DNA of 64,000 bases from Bacteroidales bacterium (lineage in GTDB: Bacteria > Planctomycetota > Planctomycetia > Gemmatales > Gemmataceae): the NCBI GenBank assembly GCA_026931725.1, contig JAIXLE010000115.1, positions 1-64,000 of the forward strand. Reading direction: 5' to 3'. Shown piece by piece: positions 1 through 9,323 of the stretch (position 1 is its first letter; each line of letters starts with the position of its first letter). The position numbers and the translations under genes are program-made. Below the pieces are notes generated by a model. It did no database searches. It had not been told where the DNA came from and saw nothing but the letters and a program-made list of their open reading frames with translations.

Positions 1-268
1 GATCGTGTGTCCGTCGATGGGAAGCAATTCACATACCCTTGAATCAGCAACTTCGTAAGGCTTTGCTAGGGAATGCCTTACGCAGACATCAATGTCGGGA
101 TGCCTGGTGATTCCTGCCAACTTGACCCGTTGCGCTGCCATCTCGACTGTCGCTTTGGCATTGTGGTCGGCTCGGCTTCCGCCTGGAAACCGTTTTAGCC
201 GTGTGCTAATACCGATCGCACGCCGTACCAAGCGTGGCCAAGGCGTGGCCAGGGCGTGGGAGGTGGTG

Positions 269-2062
269 ATGGCAGCGGGGCTCACACGTTGGCTGGTCTA
301 TTCCACCGTGCTGTTCGCGGGGTTCTCCGCCAATCTGTTCTGCATCCCGGAGAGCAGTTACTGGCCGTGCGACAGTTGGCGTAGCGGTTACATCGGGTAC
401 GATTCCGCTCTGGTCCTGAACCGCCTGGCCGCGGAGGCTGGCCCGCTGGACTCCTTGGTGGTTTGGAATGAAGAATCGGCCACGGCCATGCCGTATCGTT
501 CGCAGTTTGGCTTACAGGGAGTCATTCTGAACGGCACGGCACGGATGCTGCGCGCGGAACCCGATCGGTTCGGCACAGCCGCGGCGGCGGTTTTCGCGCT
601 GTTGACGGCCCTGGTTCTGGCGGCCTTCGCCACGGATGTCGCCCATCGGTTCGGCCCCGCTGGGGGGAACACCGTTGTTTTGCTACTTGCCGGAACAATC
701 GCGCTGATGCCGTTTGCCGCATCGTTGTACTGGACCACGTTCACCCTGTTCGCGCCGTTCGTCCTGGTTTGGCTCACTTACCCCTGGGCCGTGAACCGTC
801 GCCGCTCGTTTGTGGCATGGGTCGTCCTGGTGGCCTTGCTCGTGGGGATCAAATGCCTGTGCGGCTATGAATATGTGACAACGGTGGTTCTCGGGCCAAC
901 CGTGGCCGTGACGTTTCATGGGGTCCGCACCCGAGCGGGTTTCCGCCGCTGGGGGCTGCATGCGTTGTGGCTCACCGTTGCGGGTTGTGCCGGTTTCGGC
1001 GGAGCTTTGGGCATCCACATCGCGCAGCTCTCATGGATTCAGGGAGAAGATGGACTACAGATCATCCAGGAACGGGCCACACACCGCACGGGGATCGTCG
1101 ACCCTTCGCGGGAACGGCAGTACGCCTTCTTGGCTCCTGATCCAACGGGGATTCCCGAACCGTACCGCGAACCCGCACGCTGTTTTTTGAACTATTTTTG
1201 GCAGCCCGCCCTCGCCACACCTTCCACATGGGGGAAAGCCGCGCGTGCCGCCAGTTTGGGGAGCGTGTGCATCCTATTGGGAGCGTTGGTCCTGATCATC
1301 GGTTGGACCCGCCATCGCTGGCCCCCGGAAACACTGGGACTGGCCGCAGCCGTCTGTGCGGGGTTTGTCGCTTCGCTCTCCTGGCACATGCTCGCCATCA
1401 ATCACATGTGCATTCATAGCCATTTGAATCAGATCATTTTCGTCGTGCCGTTTCTCCTGGTCAGCTATGCCCTCCTGGGAATGCTCGTTCAGAAGGGCAT
1501 GGAGTGTATCGGATGTGCCCACTGTGCGGATAGCCTGGCCGTGATCGCACTGTTGGCGATCGGCGGAAGCAACTTCCTGGTGATGGTGGATCGTAACCGC
1601 ACAGCGGCCAGCGCGGATCAGCGTGCGGAACACGCCGTTCGGGCGGCCCTGGCCACGGGACAACCGATCCCCACGCCGTCGTTTCCGTTTAGTGTGGACT
1701 TTGCCGTCACACACACGCACATCCCGCATCCGGGATGGGATTACGCCATGTCACGCGGCTTGACCCCAACCGCATCTGGGTTGGCCGAACCGTGCGTGGT
1801 CGCCCAAGGCTGGGCGTTTGACCCGGCTCGACACAAATATGGGCCATCGGTTCGCCTCGTGGCGGTGGCTGGGGATAAAATCTTGCCCGCCACGGCGGAA
1901 TACTATCGCCGGGCCGATTTGGATACTCAAGCCGGGAAACGATTGCCGGGAGCGGCTTTCCGAGTCATCGTCCGGGTGCGAGACCGGGGAACCGCGGCCT
2001 TGCGATTGCTCGCCGTGAGCGGGCGGGATGGAAACGCCGTCTGTGAACTTCCCCTCCCGTAA
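269..2062 (+). CDS. Polytopic membrane protein of unknown function
   Basis: This 597-residue protein has many hydrophobic segments in its first 460 or so residues, then a soluble C-terminal part of about 130 residues beginning around the DRNRTAA stretch. The layout resembles multi-membrane-spanning glycosyltransferase-like or O-antigen-polymerase-like planctomycete proteins, but I recognise no catalytic motif. The frame is open further upstream to an ATG at 92. I prefer ATG 269 because a purine-rich GGGAGG lies just before it and the upstream residues are Arg-rich and unlike a leader. Function is unknown; an inner-membrane location is inferred from hydrophobicity. Confidence 0.7.
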   Translation: MAAGLTRWLVYSTVLFAGFSANLFCIPESSYWPCDSWRSGYIGYDSALVLNRLAAEAGPLDSLVVWNEESATAMPYRSQFGLQGVILNGTARMLRAEPDRFGTAAAAVFALLTALVLAAFATDVAHRFGPAGGNTVVLLLAGTIALMPFAASLYWTTFTLFAPFVLVWLTYPWAVNRRRSFVAWVVLVALLVGIKCLCGYEYVTTVVLGPTVAVTFHGVRTRAGFRRWGLHALWLTVAGCAGFGGALGIHIAQLSWIQGEDGLQIIQERATHRTGIVDPSRERQYAFLAPDPTGIPEPYREPARCFLNYFWQPALATPSTWGKAARAASLGSVCILLGALVLIIGWTRHRWPPETLGLAAAVCAGFVASLSWHMLAINHMCIHSHLNQIIFVVPFLLVSYALLGMLVQKGMECIGCAHCADSLAVIALLAIGGSNFLVMVDRNRTAASADQRAEHAVRAALATGQPIPTPSFPFSVDFAVTHTHIPHPGWDYAMSRGLTPTASGLAEPCVVAQGWAFDPARHKYGPSVRLVAVAGDKILPATAEYYRRADLDTQAGKRLPGAAFRVIVRVRDRGTAALRLLAVSGRDGNAVCELPLP

Positions 2063-2201
2063 GATATGCTGTACTGATGCCGGATTGACGGGGCAATAAT
2101 CTTACACTTGGAAAAATGAATAGAGAATTATCTTGAAGGGTATCAAATTGCAGATACAATTACGCACACTCTGATGTGTCATCTCCGCACGGGAGAAGAC
2201 G

Positions 2202-2501
2202 ATGAACATAACTTTGACCGATATTCAACATCTCACCAAAGCGGCGGAATGCCTGAAGGTTCTGGCTCACCCCCATCGCCTCCGCATCGTGGAAATGTTG
2301 CTGACAGAACGCTACACTGTCGGCGAGTTGGCGGATAGCTGCGATATTCCCAGCAACATCGCCTCCGGTCATTTGCGCCTACTCCAACGCTGCGGACTGC
2401 TTGTCCCCGAACGCGCAGGACGCAACGTCTATTACACCATCACGGAACCGTGTCTGAAGCAGATCATGGACTGCATTCGGCAACGATTCAGCACCCCCTG
2501 A
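2202..2501 (+). CDS. ArsR-family winged-helix repressor
   Basis: This 99-residue protein is almost entirely one ArsR-type winged helix-turn-helix: the LKVLAHPHRLRIVEML helix, the recognition region around SNIASGHLRLLQRCGLL, and a beta-wing ending GRNVYYTI. The length is normal for the family. Such dimeric repressors sense metals, sulfur species or redox state. I do not see the ELCVCDL metal site of ArsR/SmtB; the only cysteines are in DSCD, QRCGL and EPCL. The rhodanese-membrane gene starts 85 bases downstream on the same strand with a perfect palindrome between them. This suggests a sulfur-responsive repressor of the BigR/SqrR kind, though that is inference. A weak inverted repeat (GTATC...GATAC, 2140-2157) lies upstream. 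Confidence 0.88.
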   Translation: MNITLTDIQHLTKAAECLKVLAHPHRLRIVEMLLTERYTVGELADSCDIPSNIASGHLRLLQRCGLLVPERAGRNVYYTITEPCLKQIMDCIRQRFSTP

Positions 2502-2540
2502 TCGACCAGGACGTGATCGAGTGGGGGTTGCTTTTTGTTT
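2493..2540 (+). terminator. Possible weak intrinsic terminator after the ArsR gene
   Basis: ACCCCC (2493-2498) can pair with GGGGGT (2523-2528). After an asymmetric internal loop the inner GATC elements can also pair. A T-rich run, TTGCTTTTTG, follows. The 5' arm overlaps the ArsR stop codon. The stem is imperfect, so termination may be partial, leaving some read-through to the rhodanese gene. Confidence 0.4.
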
Positions 2541-2549
2541 GATACGTGT

Positions 2550-2565
2550 AATAGTCTAGACTATT
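2550..2565. promoter_or_regulatory. Perfect 16-bp palindrome, candidate ArsR operator
   Basis: AATAGTCTAGACTATT reads identically on both strands. It lies 21 bases before the ATG of the rhodanese gene and 48 bases after the ArsR stop. ArsR-family dimers bind imperfect 12-2-12 or shorter palindromes overlapping promoters, so this is a credible operator for the adjacent regulator. The assignment rests on position and symmetry only. Confidence 0.55.
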
Positions 2566-2586
2566 CCATGTTTTTGGAGACGCAGA

Positions 2587-3210
2587 ATGACTGTCCCAAC
2601 GATTCGCCCGCAAGCCTTGGCGGAACTGTGCCAACGCGGCGAGAAGATTGATCTGATCGACGTGCGAACACCCGTGGAATATCGGGAAGTCCACAGCAGC
2701 TATGCCCGCAATATCCCACTGACGGAACTGCAACCGACCGCGTTACTGACAGAGCGCGGTTCCCAGTCCGAAGCGCCGCTCTACTTCATCTGCAAGTCGG
2801 GTGGGCGTGGCCGTCAGGCGTGTGAGCGGTTTCTGGCGGCCGGATTCACGCATGTGGTGAACGTCGAAGGAGGAACGACGGCCTGGGAAGCGGCGGGGTT
2901 GCCCGTACGGCGCGGGAAGAAAGCGATGGCGCTTGAACGACAAGTCCGCATTGTCGCGGGGTTGCTCGTGCTCTTGGGAACGGGCCTGGGACTCAGTGTG
3001 AGCCCTTACTTCTTCGGATTGGCCGCCTTCGTCGGTGCGGGGTTGATCTTCGCGGGGCTCACGGATACTTGCGGGATGGCGCTGCTCCTTGCTCGGATGC
3101 CGTGGAATCAGGTGCAATCCACCACCTGTGCGACCCGTTCGGCCACAACGTGTGCCACCCCGACCCAGACGCAGTCCGCGCCGATGGACGGGAACGCGGC
3201 CAAGGCTTGA
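2587..3210 (+). CDS. Rhodanese domain fused to a DUF2892-like membrane segment
   Basis: Residues about 1-110 form a rhodanese domain with the DVRTPVEYREVH signature and a catalytic loop starting at Cys in CKSGGRG, so it should carry a persulfide. Residues about 118-160 contain two hydrophobic helices of the DUF2892 type (RIVAGLLVLLGTGLGL and the following segment with a TDTCGMA turn). The tail is Thr/Ser-rich with extra cysteines. The likely role is membrane-anchored sulfur transfer or handling of sulfide or polysulfide. It follows the ArsR gene and a palindromic operator candidate. The start is supported by GGAGA just upstream. It converges with the SelO gene with only 6 bases between the stop codons. 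Confidence 0.88.
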   Translation: MTVPTIRPQALAELCQRGEKIDLIDVRTPVEYREVHSSYARNIPLTELQPTALLTERGSQSEAPLYFICKSGGRGRQACERFLAAGFTHVVNVEGGTTAWEAAGLPVRRGKKAMALERQVRIVAGLLVLLGTGLGLSVSPYFFGLAAFVGAGLIFAGLTDTCGMALLLARMPWNQVQSTTCATRSATTCATPTQTQSAPMDGNAAKA

Positions 3211-3216
3211 AAACGG

Positions 3217-4716
3217 TCAGGTTCCGCAGAAGGTGCGATAGCCTTGCTCATGGTCCGGGGGAGATTGGTACGCCGCGTGATGGGCCGTCCATACAAACGG
3301 CGATTGCAACACGGCTAGCAACGCCTGCAACGGGGCCAGATCGCCCGTTTCCGCCGCGGCTAACACGGCTTCCACCTGATGATTACGCGGAATCACGACC
3401 GGGTTGACTTGTCGCATGGCGGCCCGTGCCGCTTCGGGGGTGGTGCCTTCGTGGGCGAGTCGGGCCTGCCAGCGTGCGTGCCAGTCTGGAAAACGCGCGT
3501 CCCGAAATGGGTTGTCGGGTCGCTCCGGCTCCTGCGACAAATGGAAGAACGTATTCGTATAATCCGCGCCGGTCTGTTCCATCACGTCCAAAAGGGATTG
3601 CACGAGGGCGGCATCGTCGGACTCTTCGGTCTGGAGTCCGAGCTTTTGCCGCATTCCCTGTAACCAGTATCGCTCAAATGTTGCGGGGAAGTTGTTCAAC
3701 ATTTCCACAGCGATCGCTACAGCGCGTTCCGGGTCCGGGTCCAGCAACGGGAGCAAAGATTCCGCGAACCGAGCCAGGTTCCAATGGATGATCGCGGGTT
3801 GGTTGCCATAAGCGTAGCGACCGATGGAGTCGATCGAGCTGAACACCGTGGCCGGGTCGTAGCGGTTCATGAAGGCGCACGGGCCGTAGTCAATCGTTTC
3901 GCCGGAAATGGCCGTGTTGTCCGTGTTCATCACCCCATGCACAAAGCCCACGAGTTGCCAGCGGGCGACCAGAGCCGCTTGCCGATCCGCAACGGCCTGG
4001 AAGAAGGCACGATACGGATGCTCCGCCGTCAGAACGTCAGGATCATGTCGCCGGATGGTGTAATCGGCCAGGGCACGCAGTTGGTCGGTGTCGCCGCGTG
4101 CCGCGAGGTACTGGAAGGTGCCCACACGAATATGACTGGCGGCCACTCGGGTCAAAATCGCTCCGGGGAGAATCGTATCCCGGTAAACCGGCTCTCCGGT
4201 CGTGACCACGGCTAGGCTACGGGTGGTGGGAATGCCCAGCCCGGCCATCGCCTCACTGATGAGATATTCCCGAAGCATCGGCCCCAGGGCGGCGCGACCA
4301 TCACCCCGGCGGGAGAACCGCGTTGGTCCGGCTCCTTTGAGCTGAATATCGAAGAGTTGCCCAGATGGAGTCCGTTGCTCACCGAGCAGGATCGCGCGAC
4401 CATCGCCGAGCATCGTGAAATGCCCGTACTGGTGACCGGCATACGCCCAGGCCACAGGGTTCGCCCCAGGCGGGAGTACCTGCCCCGCAAACAGGGCCGC
4501 GAGAGTTTCGGGGGGTTGTGTGTGCAGCTGCAACCCCAACGATGCGGCCAGGGGTGCGTTCAGAATGACCAATTGCGGATGACGTACCGGAGCGGGCAAC
4601 GCAGCGGTGTAGAGAACATCCGGCAAACTGGTGAACGTGTTGTCGAAGTGCCAGCCGACGGAATCCACGGGAATCGGGGTGCCATCTTCCATGCCGTGCC
4701 TACGGAACCGTTTCAA
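3217..4716 (-). CDS. selO: SelO/YdiU protein adenylyltransferase (pseudokinase fold)
   Basis: This 499-residue protein matches SelO/YdiU, which transfers AMP from ATP to Ser/Thr/Tyr of target proteins in redox homeostasis. Visible signatures are GWHFDNTFTSLP at the N-terminus, AGHQYGHF, LLGEQRTPSGQLFDIQLKG, the GDGRAALGPMLREYL stretch, HGVMNTDN (metal/catalytic region) and DYGPCAFM. The C-terminus ends TFCGT, typical of bacterial members that carry Cys where eukaryotic SelO has selenocysteine. The start codon overlaps the stop of the upstream helicase-like gene by 4 bases, so the two are probably translationally coupled. An internal ATG at residue 9 is an alternative start. Confidence 0.93.
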   Translation of the reverse strand: MKRFRRHGMEDGTPIPVDSVGWHFDNTFTSLPDVLYTAALPAPVRHPQLVILNAPLAASLGLQLHTQPPETLAALFAGQVLPPGANPVAWAYAGHQYGHFTMLGDGRAILLGEQRTPSGQLFDIQLKGAGPTRFSRRGDGRAALGPMLREYLISEAMAGLGIPTTRSLAVVTTGEPVYRDTILPGAILTRVAASHIRVGTFQYLAARGDTDQLRALADYTIRRHDPDVLTAEHPYRAFFQAVADRQAALVARWQLVGFVHGVMNTDNTAISGETIDYGPCAFMNRYDPATVFSSIDSIGRYAYGNQPAIIHWNLARFAESLLPLLDPDPERAVAIAVEMLNNFPATFERYWLQGMRQKLGLQTEESDDAALVQSLLDVMEQTGADYTNTFFHLSQEPERPDNPFRDARFPDWHARWQARLAHEGTTPEAARAAMRQVNPVVIPRNHQVEAVLAAAETGDLAPLQALLAVLQSPFVWTAHHAAYQSPPDHEQGYRTFCGT

Positions 4717-6881
4717 GAAGAGTATGAAGGCACGGACTGCGGCCGATCAGCCAGAGCCGTGCGGGCTGAGCGTGCGAGTCGGGTGTGCTGTTCGACCCAT
4801 TCCGAGGCGGAATCGCGGTTCCAGCCCGCGGCGCGGTCAAATGCGATGGAAGCCGTGAGGACATCCGCGTCAGTTTCGATAATCTGCTCCATTACACCAT
4901 GAGCGAGCGGGGCCGATTTGGTAGAACCAGGCACTTCTGACACGGTCGGCCAGAGGACGCGGATCTGCTCCGCGTCTTCTTCCCAGTGCAACGGTCCCAG
5001 TGTCGTGAGGCGGATTTCATCCAGTTCCTGAGCCAAAAAAGTCTTGGCTTCCGCAATAGAAATGCTGGCAGGGAAGAGGACCGCCGCTAGGGTGAGATCG
5101 CCCGTCGTGGATTCAGTAAAGCGCAGTTCGATTTCGGGGCGATCCGCGAGCGGTTCCGTATGGACCGTGTCGTGGAAAGTAACTTCGGCCAACCGGGCCA
5201 CGCGGCGTTGGCCTTCACGCGACCAGGTGCGGCGATAGAGTCGCTGCCACAGTCGGGCAAACAACCCCGGACGGAGGGGGCGATTCCCGCGTTGGGCCGA
5301 GCCGGCTGGGTCGCCCACCATGATCCAACGGCGTGCCAGACGGGATGCCTCCGCAAATTCCGTGTCACTCCAGCGTTCCGCATCCGTCACAATCAACAGA
5401 TCGAATGGAGGAGTAGCCGAATCCTCTGTATCCGCGTCCAAGAAGGGATCCGACAACGACCGCACGGAGCCGATCACGATGGACGGGGGCGCAATGGTCA
5501 TGCAATCGGGAGAAATGGCTTGTAATCGTGATTGGTGCTGGGCCAGTTCCCGCGTGAGTGCCTCATGGCGTGCATCCACACAGGCACGCAACGCGGTTTG
5601 TTCGGCGGGATCGTCCGAGTACGTTGGGGTGAAGTCGAGCGAGGTGAGAAGTCGGGTGACGGCTGCAATGTTCGCTTGGTGTTTGGCGGCAGCGGTGCGC
5701 ATCGCCAATAGGGTTGCGTCGATGTCTTCCTGGCGACGGGTGATTTCCGCGACGACGAACAGTTCAATCGCCGTCTGCTGCTGCGTCTCCAGCGTGACCC
5801 GTTCTGCGGTCAGACGGGCAAGTTGATCGGTAAGGGTTTGAACAGTATTTTCGATTTCCTGAACCGCTTGTTCCTGTCGGGCGATCGTGTCGGGGTCCGG
5901 TTTGTGGAACAACCCCTTGAGCCGACCCATCAACCCGCTTCCCGTGTGGGGCGAAGCGACTTCTTCGCGCAGGCGGGCTAACTCTTTCGATTGCTCATCT
6001 AATGATGCGGATGTGTCTTGGATGGCTGTATCGAGCCGCTGAAGTTCCTGGGTCAATTCGGTGCGGGCCTGTTGAATTGTCCGGGCAAAATCGGACTCGC
6101 CGGGCTCCACACTCTCTGCACGAACCTGTTCCGGGATCAAATCCCGATTCCGGGTCAGCGTGTCGGCATCGGGGAGATCAGGATTGTGGGAAGCGGATGC
6201 TTGCGTCAGCTGTTCCAGCAGAAGGCGAAGTTCTTGTAGAGAATGGCGCTGCGTTGTCGCTTGCGCGATTGCGGATTGGCATTCCTGTTGAGCGGCTGCG
6301 GCCATCGCTTGTCGGAGAGCGGCATCGGTGCGGGCGGCCGCGACTGGGGGGAGTTGTTCGAGGGTTTCACCATCCGCCAGGGCACGGCCAATGGTATAAG
6401 GGGAACCGGGAATCAGGCTTTCCAGGAGCAGGTCCGTGAGGTCGGAACGAGGAGTTAGCACCAGAACACGTCGGCCAAGGCGAGCGGCTTCTCGGGTCAA
6501 GTCTGTGAGAAATGGCACCCCACCACCGCCGATCAGGAACAGATCAGGGCAGCCCAAGGCCGCGGCAATTGCGTGGGCATCTGCCGGAGAACGCGGCTTC
6601 GCGGAGAGGGTGGGCCATTCCGTGGGTGGCAGCTCACTTCCCGCATGGGCCAGCCATTCTGTTCCGAATGGCTGGGCAGGGGCACGATCCCCCCAGCCGC
6701 GATCATTCTCAGGGAAGAGGGGATTCAGGTTGGGGTTCGTCAGGATCGCTTGCACGTTTGGAAGGGGAGAAAGGGCGTTTGGTAAGGGAGAGTGCAACGG
6801 TAAATCCGTCGATGCCATCGGAAAATCGGTGGAGTGCGACGCAGCACTGGCCGCTCCTGGGGAGTGGGGCCGGTTGTTCAT
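4713..6881 (-). CDS. Degenerate SF1 helicase-like P-loop protein with long coiled coil
   Basis: The 722 residues begin with a Pro/Ser-rich disordered region (about 1-60). A strand-loop region GGGGVPFLTD followed by RRVLVLTPRSDLTD sits where SF1/Upf1-like proteins carry Walker A and motif Ia, but the GKT of the P-loop is absent. A long Gln/Glu/Ala-rich coiled coil spans about 185-450. Then FDLLIVTDAERW and RRWIMVGDP occupy the positions of Walker B and motif III, with the usual DE altered. The architecture is a helicase interrupted by a coiled coil with the catalytic residues lost. It is a non-hydrolysing relative by inspection, function unknown. It overlaps selO by 4 bases. Confidence 0.6.
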   Translation of the reverse strand: MNNRPHSPGAASAASHSTDFPMASTDLPLHSPLPNALSPLPNVQAILTNPNLNPLFPENDRGWGDRAPAQPFGTEWLAHAGSELPPTEWPTLSAKPRSPADAHAIAAALGCPDLFLIGGGGVPFLTDLTREAARLGRRVLVLTPRSDLTDLLLESLIPGSPYTIGRALADGETLEQLPPVAAARTDAALRQAMAAAAQQECQSAIAQATTQRHSLQELRLLLEQLTQASASHNPDLPDADTLTRNRDLIPEQVRAESVEPGESDFARTIQQARTELTQELQRLDTAIQDTSASLDEQSKELARLREEVASPHTGSGLMGRLKGLFHKPDPDTIARQEQAVQEIENTVQTLTDQLARLTAERVTLETQQQTAIELFVVAEITRRQEDIDATLLAMRTAAAKHQANIAAVTRLLTSLDFTPTYSDDPAEQTALRACVDARHEALTRELAQHQSRLQAISPDCMTIAPPSIVIGSVRSLSDPFLDADTEDSATPPFDLLIVTDAERWSDTEFAEASRLARRWIMVGDPAGSAQRGNRPLRPGLFARLWQRLYRRTWSREGQRRVARLAEVTFHDTVHTEPLADRPEIELRFTESTTGDLTLAAVLFPASISIAEAKTFLAQELDEIRLTTLGPLHWEEDAEQIRVLWPTVSEVPGSTKSAPLAHGVMEQIIETDADVLTASIAFDRAAGWNRDSASEWVEQHTRLARSARTALADRPQSVPSYSS

Positions 6882-7160
6882 CCTGCACCCTCACCAATCA
6901 GCAACATCATACCCAGCCTACTCGGACAGATCACGGGGCTCCCATCGTGTGTGCGATGTTTTTGTTGAGTCGCACCGTTCATGGGATTGGGTGGACACGA
7001 AATCACTCGTCCAATCATAACGCACATTTTGGGGATTCGCACGCGGGAAACCCAGGTTCGTGGAATTTTCATCCGATCATACCGCATCCGACCAAACAAT
7101 ACCGACGCACAGAATCCATTCTTACACGATTTCAGGACTCTGTGCGTGTGACCACCGATC
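6882..7160. other. Intergenic region upstream of the helicase-like/selO operon
   Basis: These 279 bases hold the presumed promoter region for the leftward 6881-3217 operon. One copy of the recurring ATCGTGTGT 9-mer lies at 6944-6952 in a short ATCG...CGAT inverted repeat (6944-6957). I see no convincing small gene or RNA. Confidence 0.4.
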
Positions 7161-8948
7161 CTAGCGGTTCCGTTCGGCGAAGCGGATCACCTCGAATTTG
7201 GGCGAAGCCGTCAACACCGTCAGCACCGGCAAGAGTGGCGCGAAGGACCGCTCCTCATGCCAGGATGCATCGGTGATTTTGACGTGCCCAGGGCCGATGC
7301 CGCCGTATCCGAGCGTGGCATCCATCGGAATCCAGCGACCGTCAACATACACCTCGAACCACATATGATACGCCAGGCACGGCTTGCTCCCCGGCACCGG
7401 GGCGTAGACCAACCCCAACGCGGTGCGTGCCGGAATGCCCAACGCTCGACAAATTCCCACCGAGAGCATCGCATACTCGGTGCAGTCGCCGGAGAGGGTG
7501 CGAGCCACGTTGGAGCAAGTCGCCATCGCTTGCGAGAATTCGATGGCGCGCATGTTCCGATGCACCCACGATTCCACGGCCAAGGCTTTGCGGAGTGTAT
7601 CCGCATCGCGTGGCAACCCGGCTACCGCGGCCGCCGCATGGCGTTTGACCGTATCGTTGTCCCAGTCGATGAAGAAGGACGGTTCCCGAAACTCTTTACC
7701 GGGGTCAGCAGGGGCGTTGGGGTCCGCTGCGGTCAGGGGCATAGCCGCTATGGTGAGTTCGATCGACTTGCCGGATGGATCGGAGGATTTCACACTTTGG
7801 CGGTCGGTCGTGGGGAAGAGTTTGTTCGCGGGCACCTCACCGTTGCTGGTGATCTTGTAGACGACAGCGGCCAAGTTGTGAATGCGCGGCACTTCTTGAT
7901 CCAAACGGATCGACTGCACGTTGAACATGTCCGGCACATCGCCGATAGGGCGTAGGGCAATTTCTTTTGTGGTGCGTACGACCGTGAGTCGGCCACCAAG
8001 CATCGGCACATCGGTTTCCGATTTCAGAGGCTGGTAGCTGATGGGGTCACAATACAAGGTCGAAGGTGGCAGGCGGAAGTTGCCGATTGGCTCCATTCCC
8101 TGCTCGATCCGCAGCACTTTGCGGGGTTTCTCATGCGGAGCCAGAGTGATTTCTTCTTCCCCGTGAGTCGTGACGAGGATCTTCACCACGCGGTTCAATC
8201 GACCCTCATAGTAGAGGTAATCGAGTTTCTCACCCATTTTCGGCTTGCGATCGGGAATGAGAGTCGCTTCCCGTGCAATGCCGACGACTCCCGTGGGCCA
8301 GGGAACCTCCTGTTCACCACCGGCGGCACCTTCGATCTTCACTCGCAATTTGTCGCCGTGGACTTCACCCGTGAGCGCGAGCTTTTGATCGCGTCCGAGT
8401 CCTTGTCGCATCCGTGTGGTCAGAACGGTGCCATCGGGGAGTTCCAGGGTCGCATCTTCGGCCCAGAGTTGGACTCGTTCGCCGAACCGGGCGATGGTGA
8501 GCCGTTGGGTCTTGGTGGCGTAAAGGTATTTTTTCCCGTCGCGTTCGTATTCTCGCACAATGACATGGAAATAGCCGATCTTCTGTCCGCGAATGGAGGC
8601 AGTATCCCAGGTTTCGAGAACGACTCGGCCTTCTTCGGGTGTTGCTTGCGCGGGTTGTGCCGCTGGTGCGGTCTGCACCGGTTGCGAAGTCGTCGCGGGT
8701 GCCGTGGCCGGTTGCGGTGTGGGCGCGGCGGGTTGCTCTTGCAGGAACGTCTCACGCGGTGGGCTGGTTTGGCCTGGAGTTTGTGGGCGAATGACAATAA
8801 AGCCTGGGCGATCCGGGGCAGGTGCGACTCCACCAGCCGATGACCCGCCCGGACGAATAATGATGGTTCCTGGTCGATCCGCGGCCAGCAGTGTTGCAAT
8901 GGCCACACTCCACACACAACCCGTGAGCGCGATCAGTCGAAGTGACAC
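7161..8948 (-). CDS. Secreted transglutaminase-like (papain-fold) protein
   Basis: The 595 residues start with a signal-peptide-like segment (SLRLIALTGCVWSVAIATLLAAD). A Pro/Ala/Gln-rich linker follows to about residue 100, then a beta-rich domain (about 105-370), and a C-terminal transglutaminase core. The core shows the Cys-His-Asp order: GDCTEYAML (Cys), AYHMWFEVYVDGRW (His) and PMDATLG (Asp). Such periplasmic transglutaminase-like proteins act as cysteine peptidases or amide-modifying enzymes; the substrate is unknown. It is transcribed alone, divergently from the gene at 9324. Confidence 0.85.
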   Translation of the reverse strand: MSLRLIALTGCVWSVAIATLLAADRPGTIIIRPGGSSAGGVAPAPDRPGFIVIRPQTPGQTSPPRETFLQEQPAAPTPQPATAPATTSQPVQTAPAAQPAQATPEEGRVVLETWDTASIRGQKIGYFHVIVREYERDGKKYLYATKTQRLTIARFGERVQLWAEDATLELPDGTVLTTRMRQGLGRDQKLALTGEVHGDKLRVKIEGAAGGEQEVPWPTGVVGIAREATLIPDRKPKMGEKLDYLYYEGRLNRVVKILVTTHGEEEITLAPHEKPRKVLRIEQGMEPIGNFRLPPSTLYCDPISYQPLKSETDVPMLGGRLTVVRTTKEIALRPIGDVPDMFNVQSIRLDQEVPRIHNLAAVVYKITSNGEVPANKLFPTTDRQSVKSSDPSGKSIELTIAAMPLTAADPNAPADPGKEFREPSFFIDWDNDTVKRHAAAAVAGLPRDADTLRKALAVESWVHRNMRAIEFSQAMATCSNVARTLSGDCTEYAMLSVGICRALGIPARTALGLVYAPVPGSKPCLAYHMWFEVYVDGRWIPMDATLGYGGIGPGHVKITDASWHEERSFAPLLPVLTVLTASPKFEVIRFAERNR

Positions 8949-9323
8949 GAGAACACACCTCTGGATGTGAGTGGAATCGGGCCGATTGGGTTCCTTATCG
9001 TCTGGTGGCTGATCGGTAATTCAGGGAGATTGCCCCAATGGGGATACACCCCGCCCGCAGAATCCGCACCCGCGTCGCCCGTCGGAATAATCGTAGCATT
9101 CGTTGTTACGGGCACAAAGTGCGAACGTGGCAGAACCCGGCAAAACGGGCGATTCCCCGAGCAGGTCGTGCGTAGAATGCCCATGTATGGCCGTCCCGCG
9201 TGTCGATCTGCGGGTATGGTTTGAAACGGCCAGGATATGCTGACGCGCAACCTTGATCGTACCGCACCCTGGCAGGTTTTCCCTCACACGGAACCGAGTT
9301 CCACCAACCGAGGGGGTAATTTC
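8949..9323. other. Divergent intergenic region, no gene recognised
   Basis: These 375 bases separate the transglutaminase-like gene (leftward) from the unknown gene at 9324 (rightward) and must hold both promoters. A short CCCC-AAT-GGGG inverted repeat lies near 9035. Open frames here lack a convincing ribosome binding site or family resemblance. Confidence 0.4.

Noticed and set aside
4357-4902. 181-codon open frame antisense to selO and its partner
   Set aside because: It crosses the junction of two well-supported genes with no family likeness.
8967-9224. 85-codon open frame with a hydrophobic start in the divergent gap
   Set aside because: No ribosome-binding site of quality and residues turn Arg-rich and low in structure; treated as chance.
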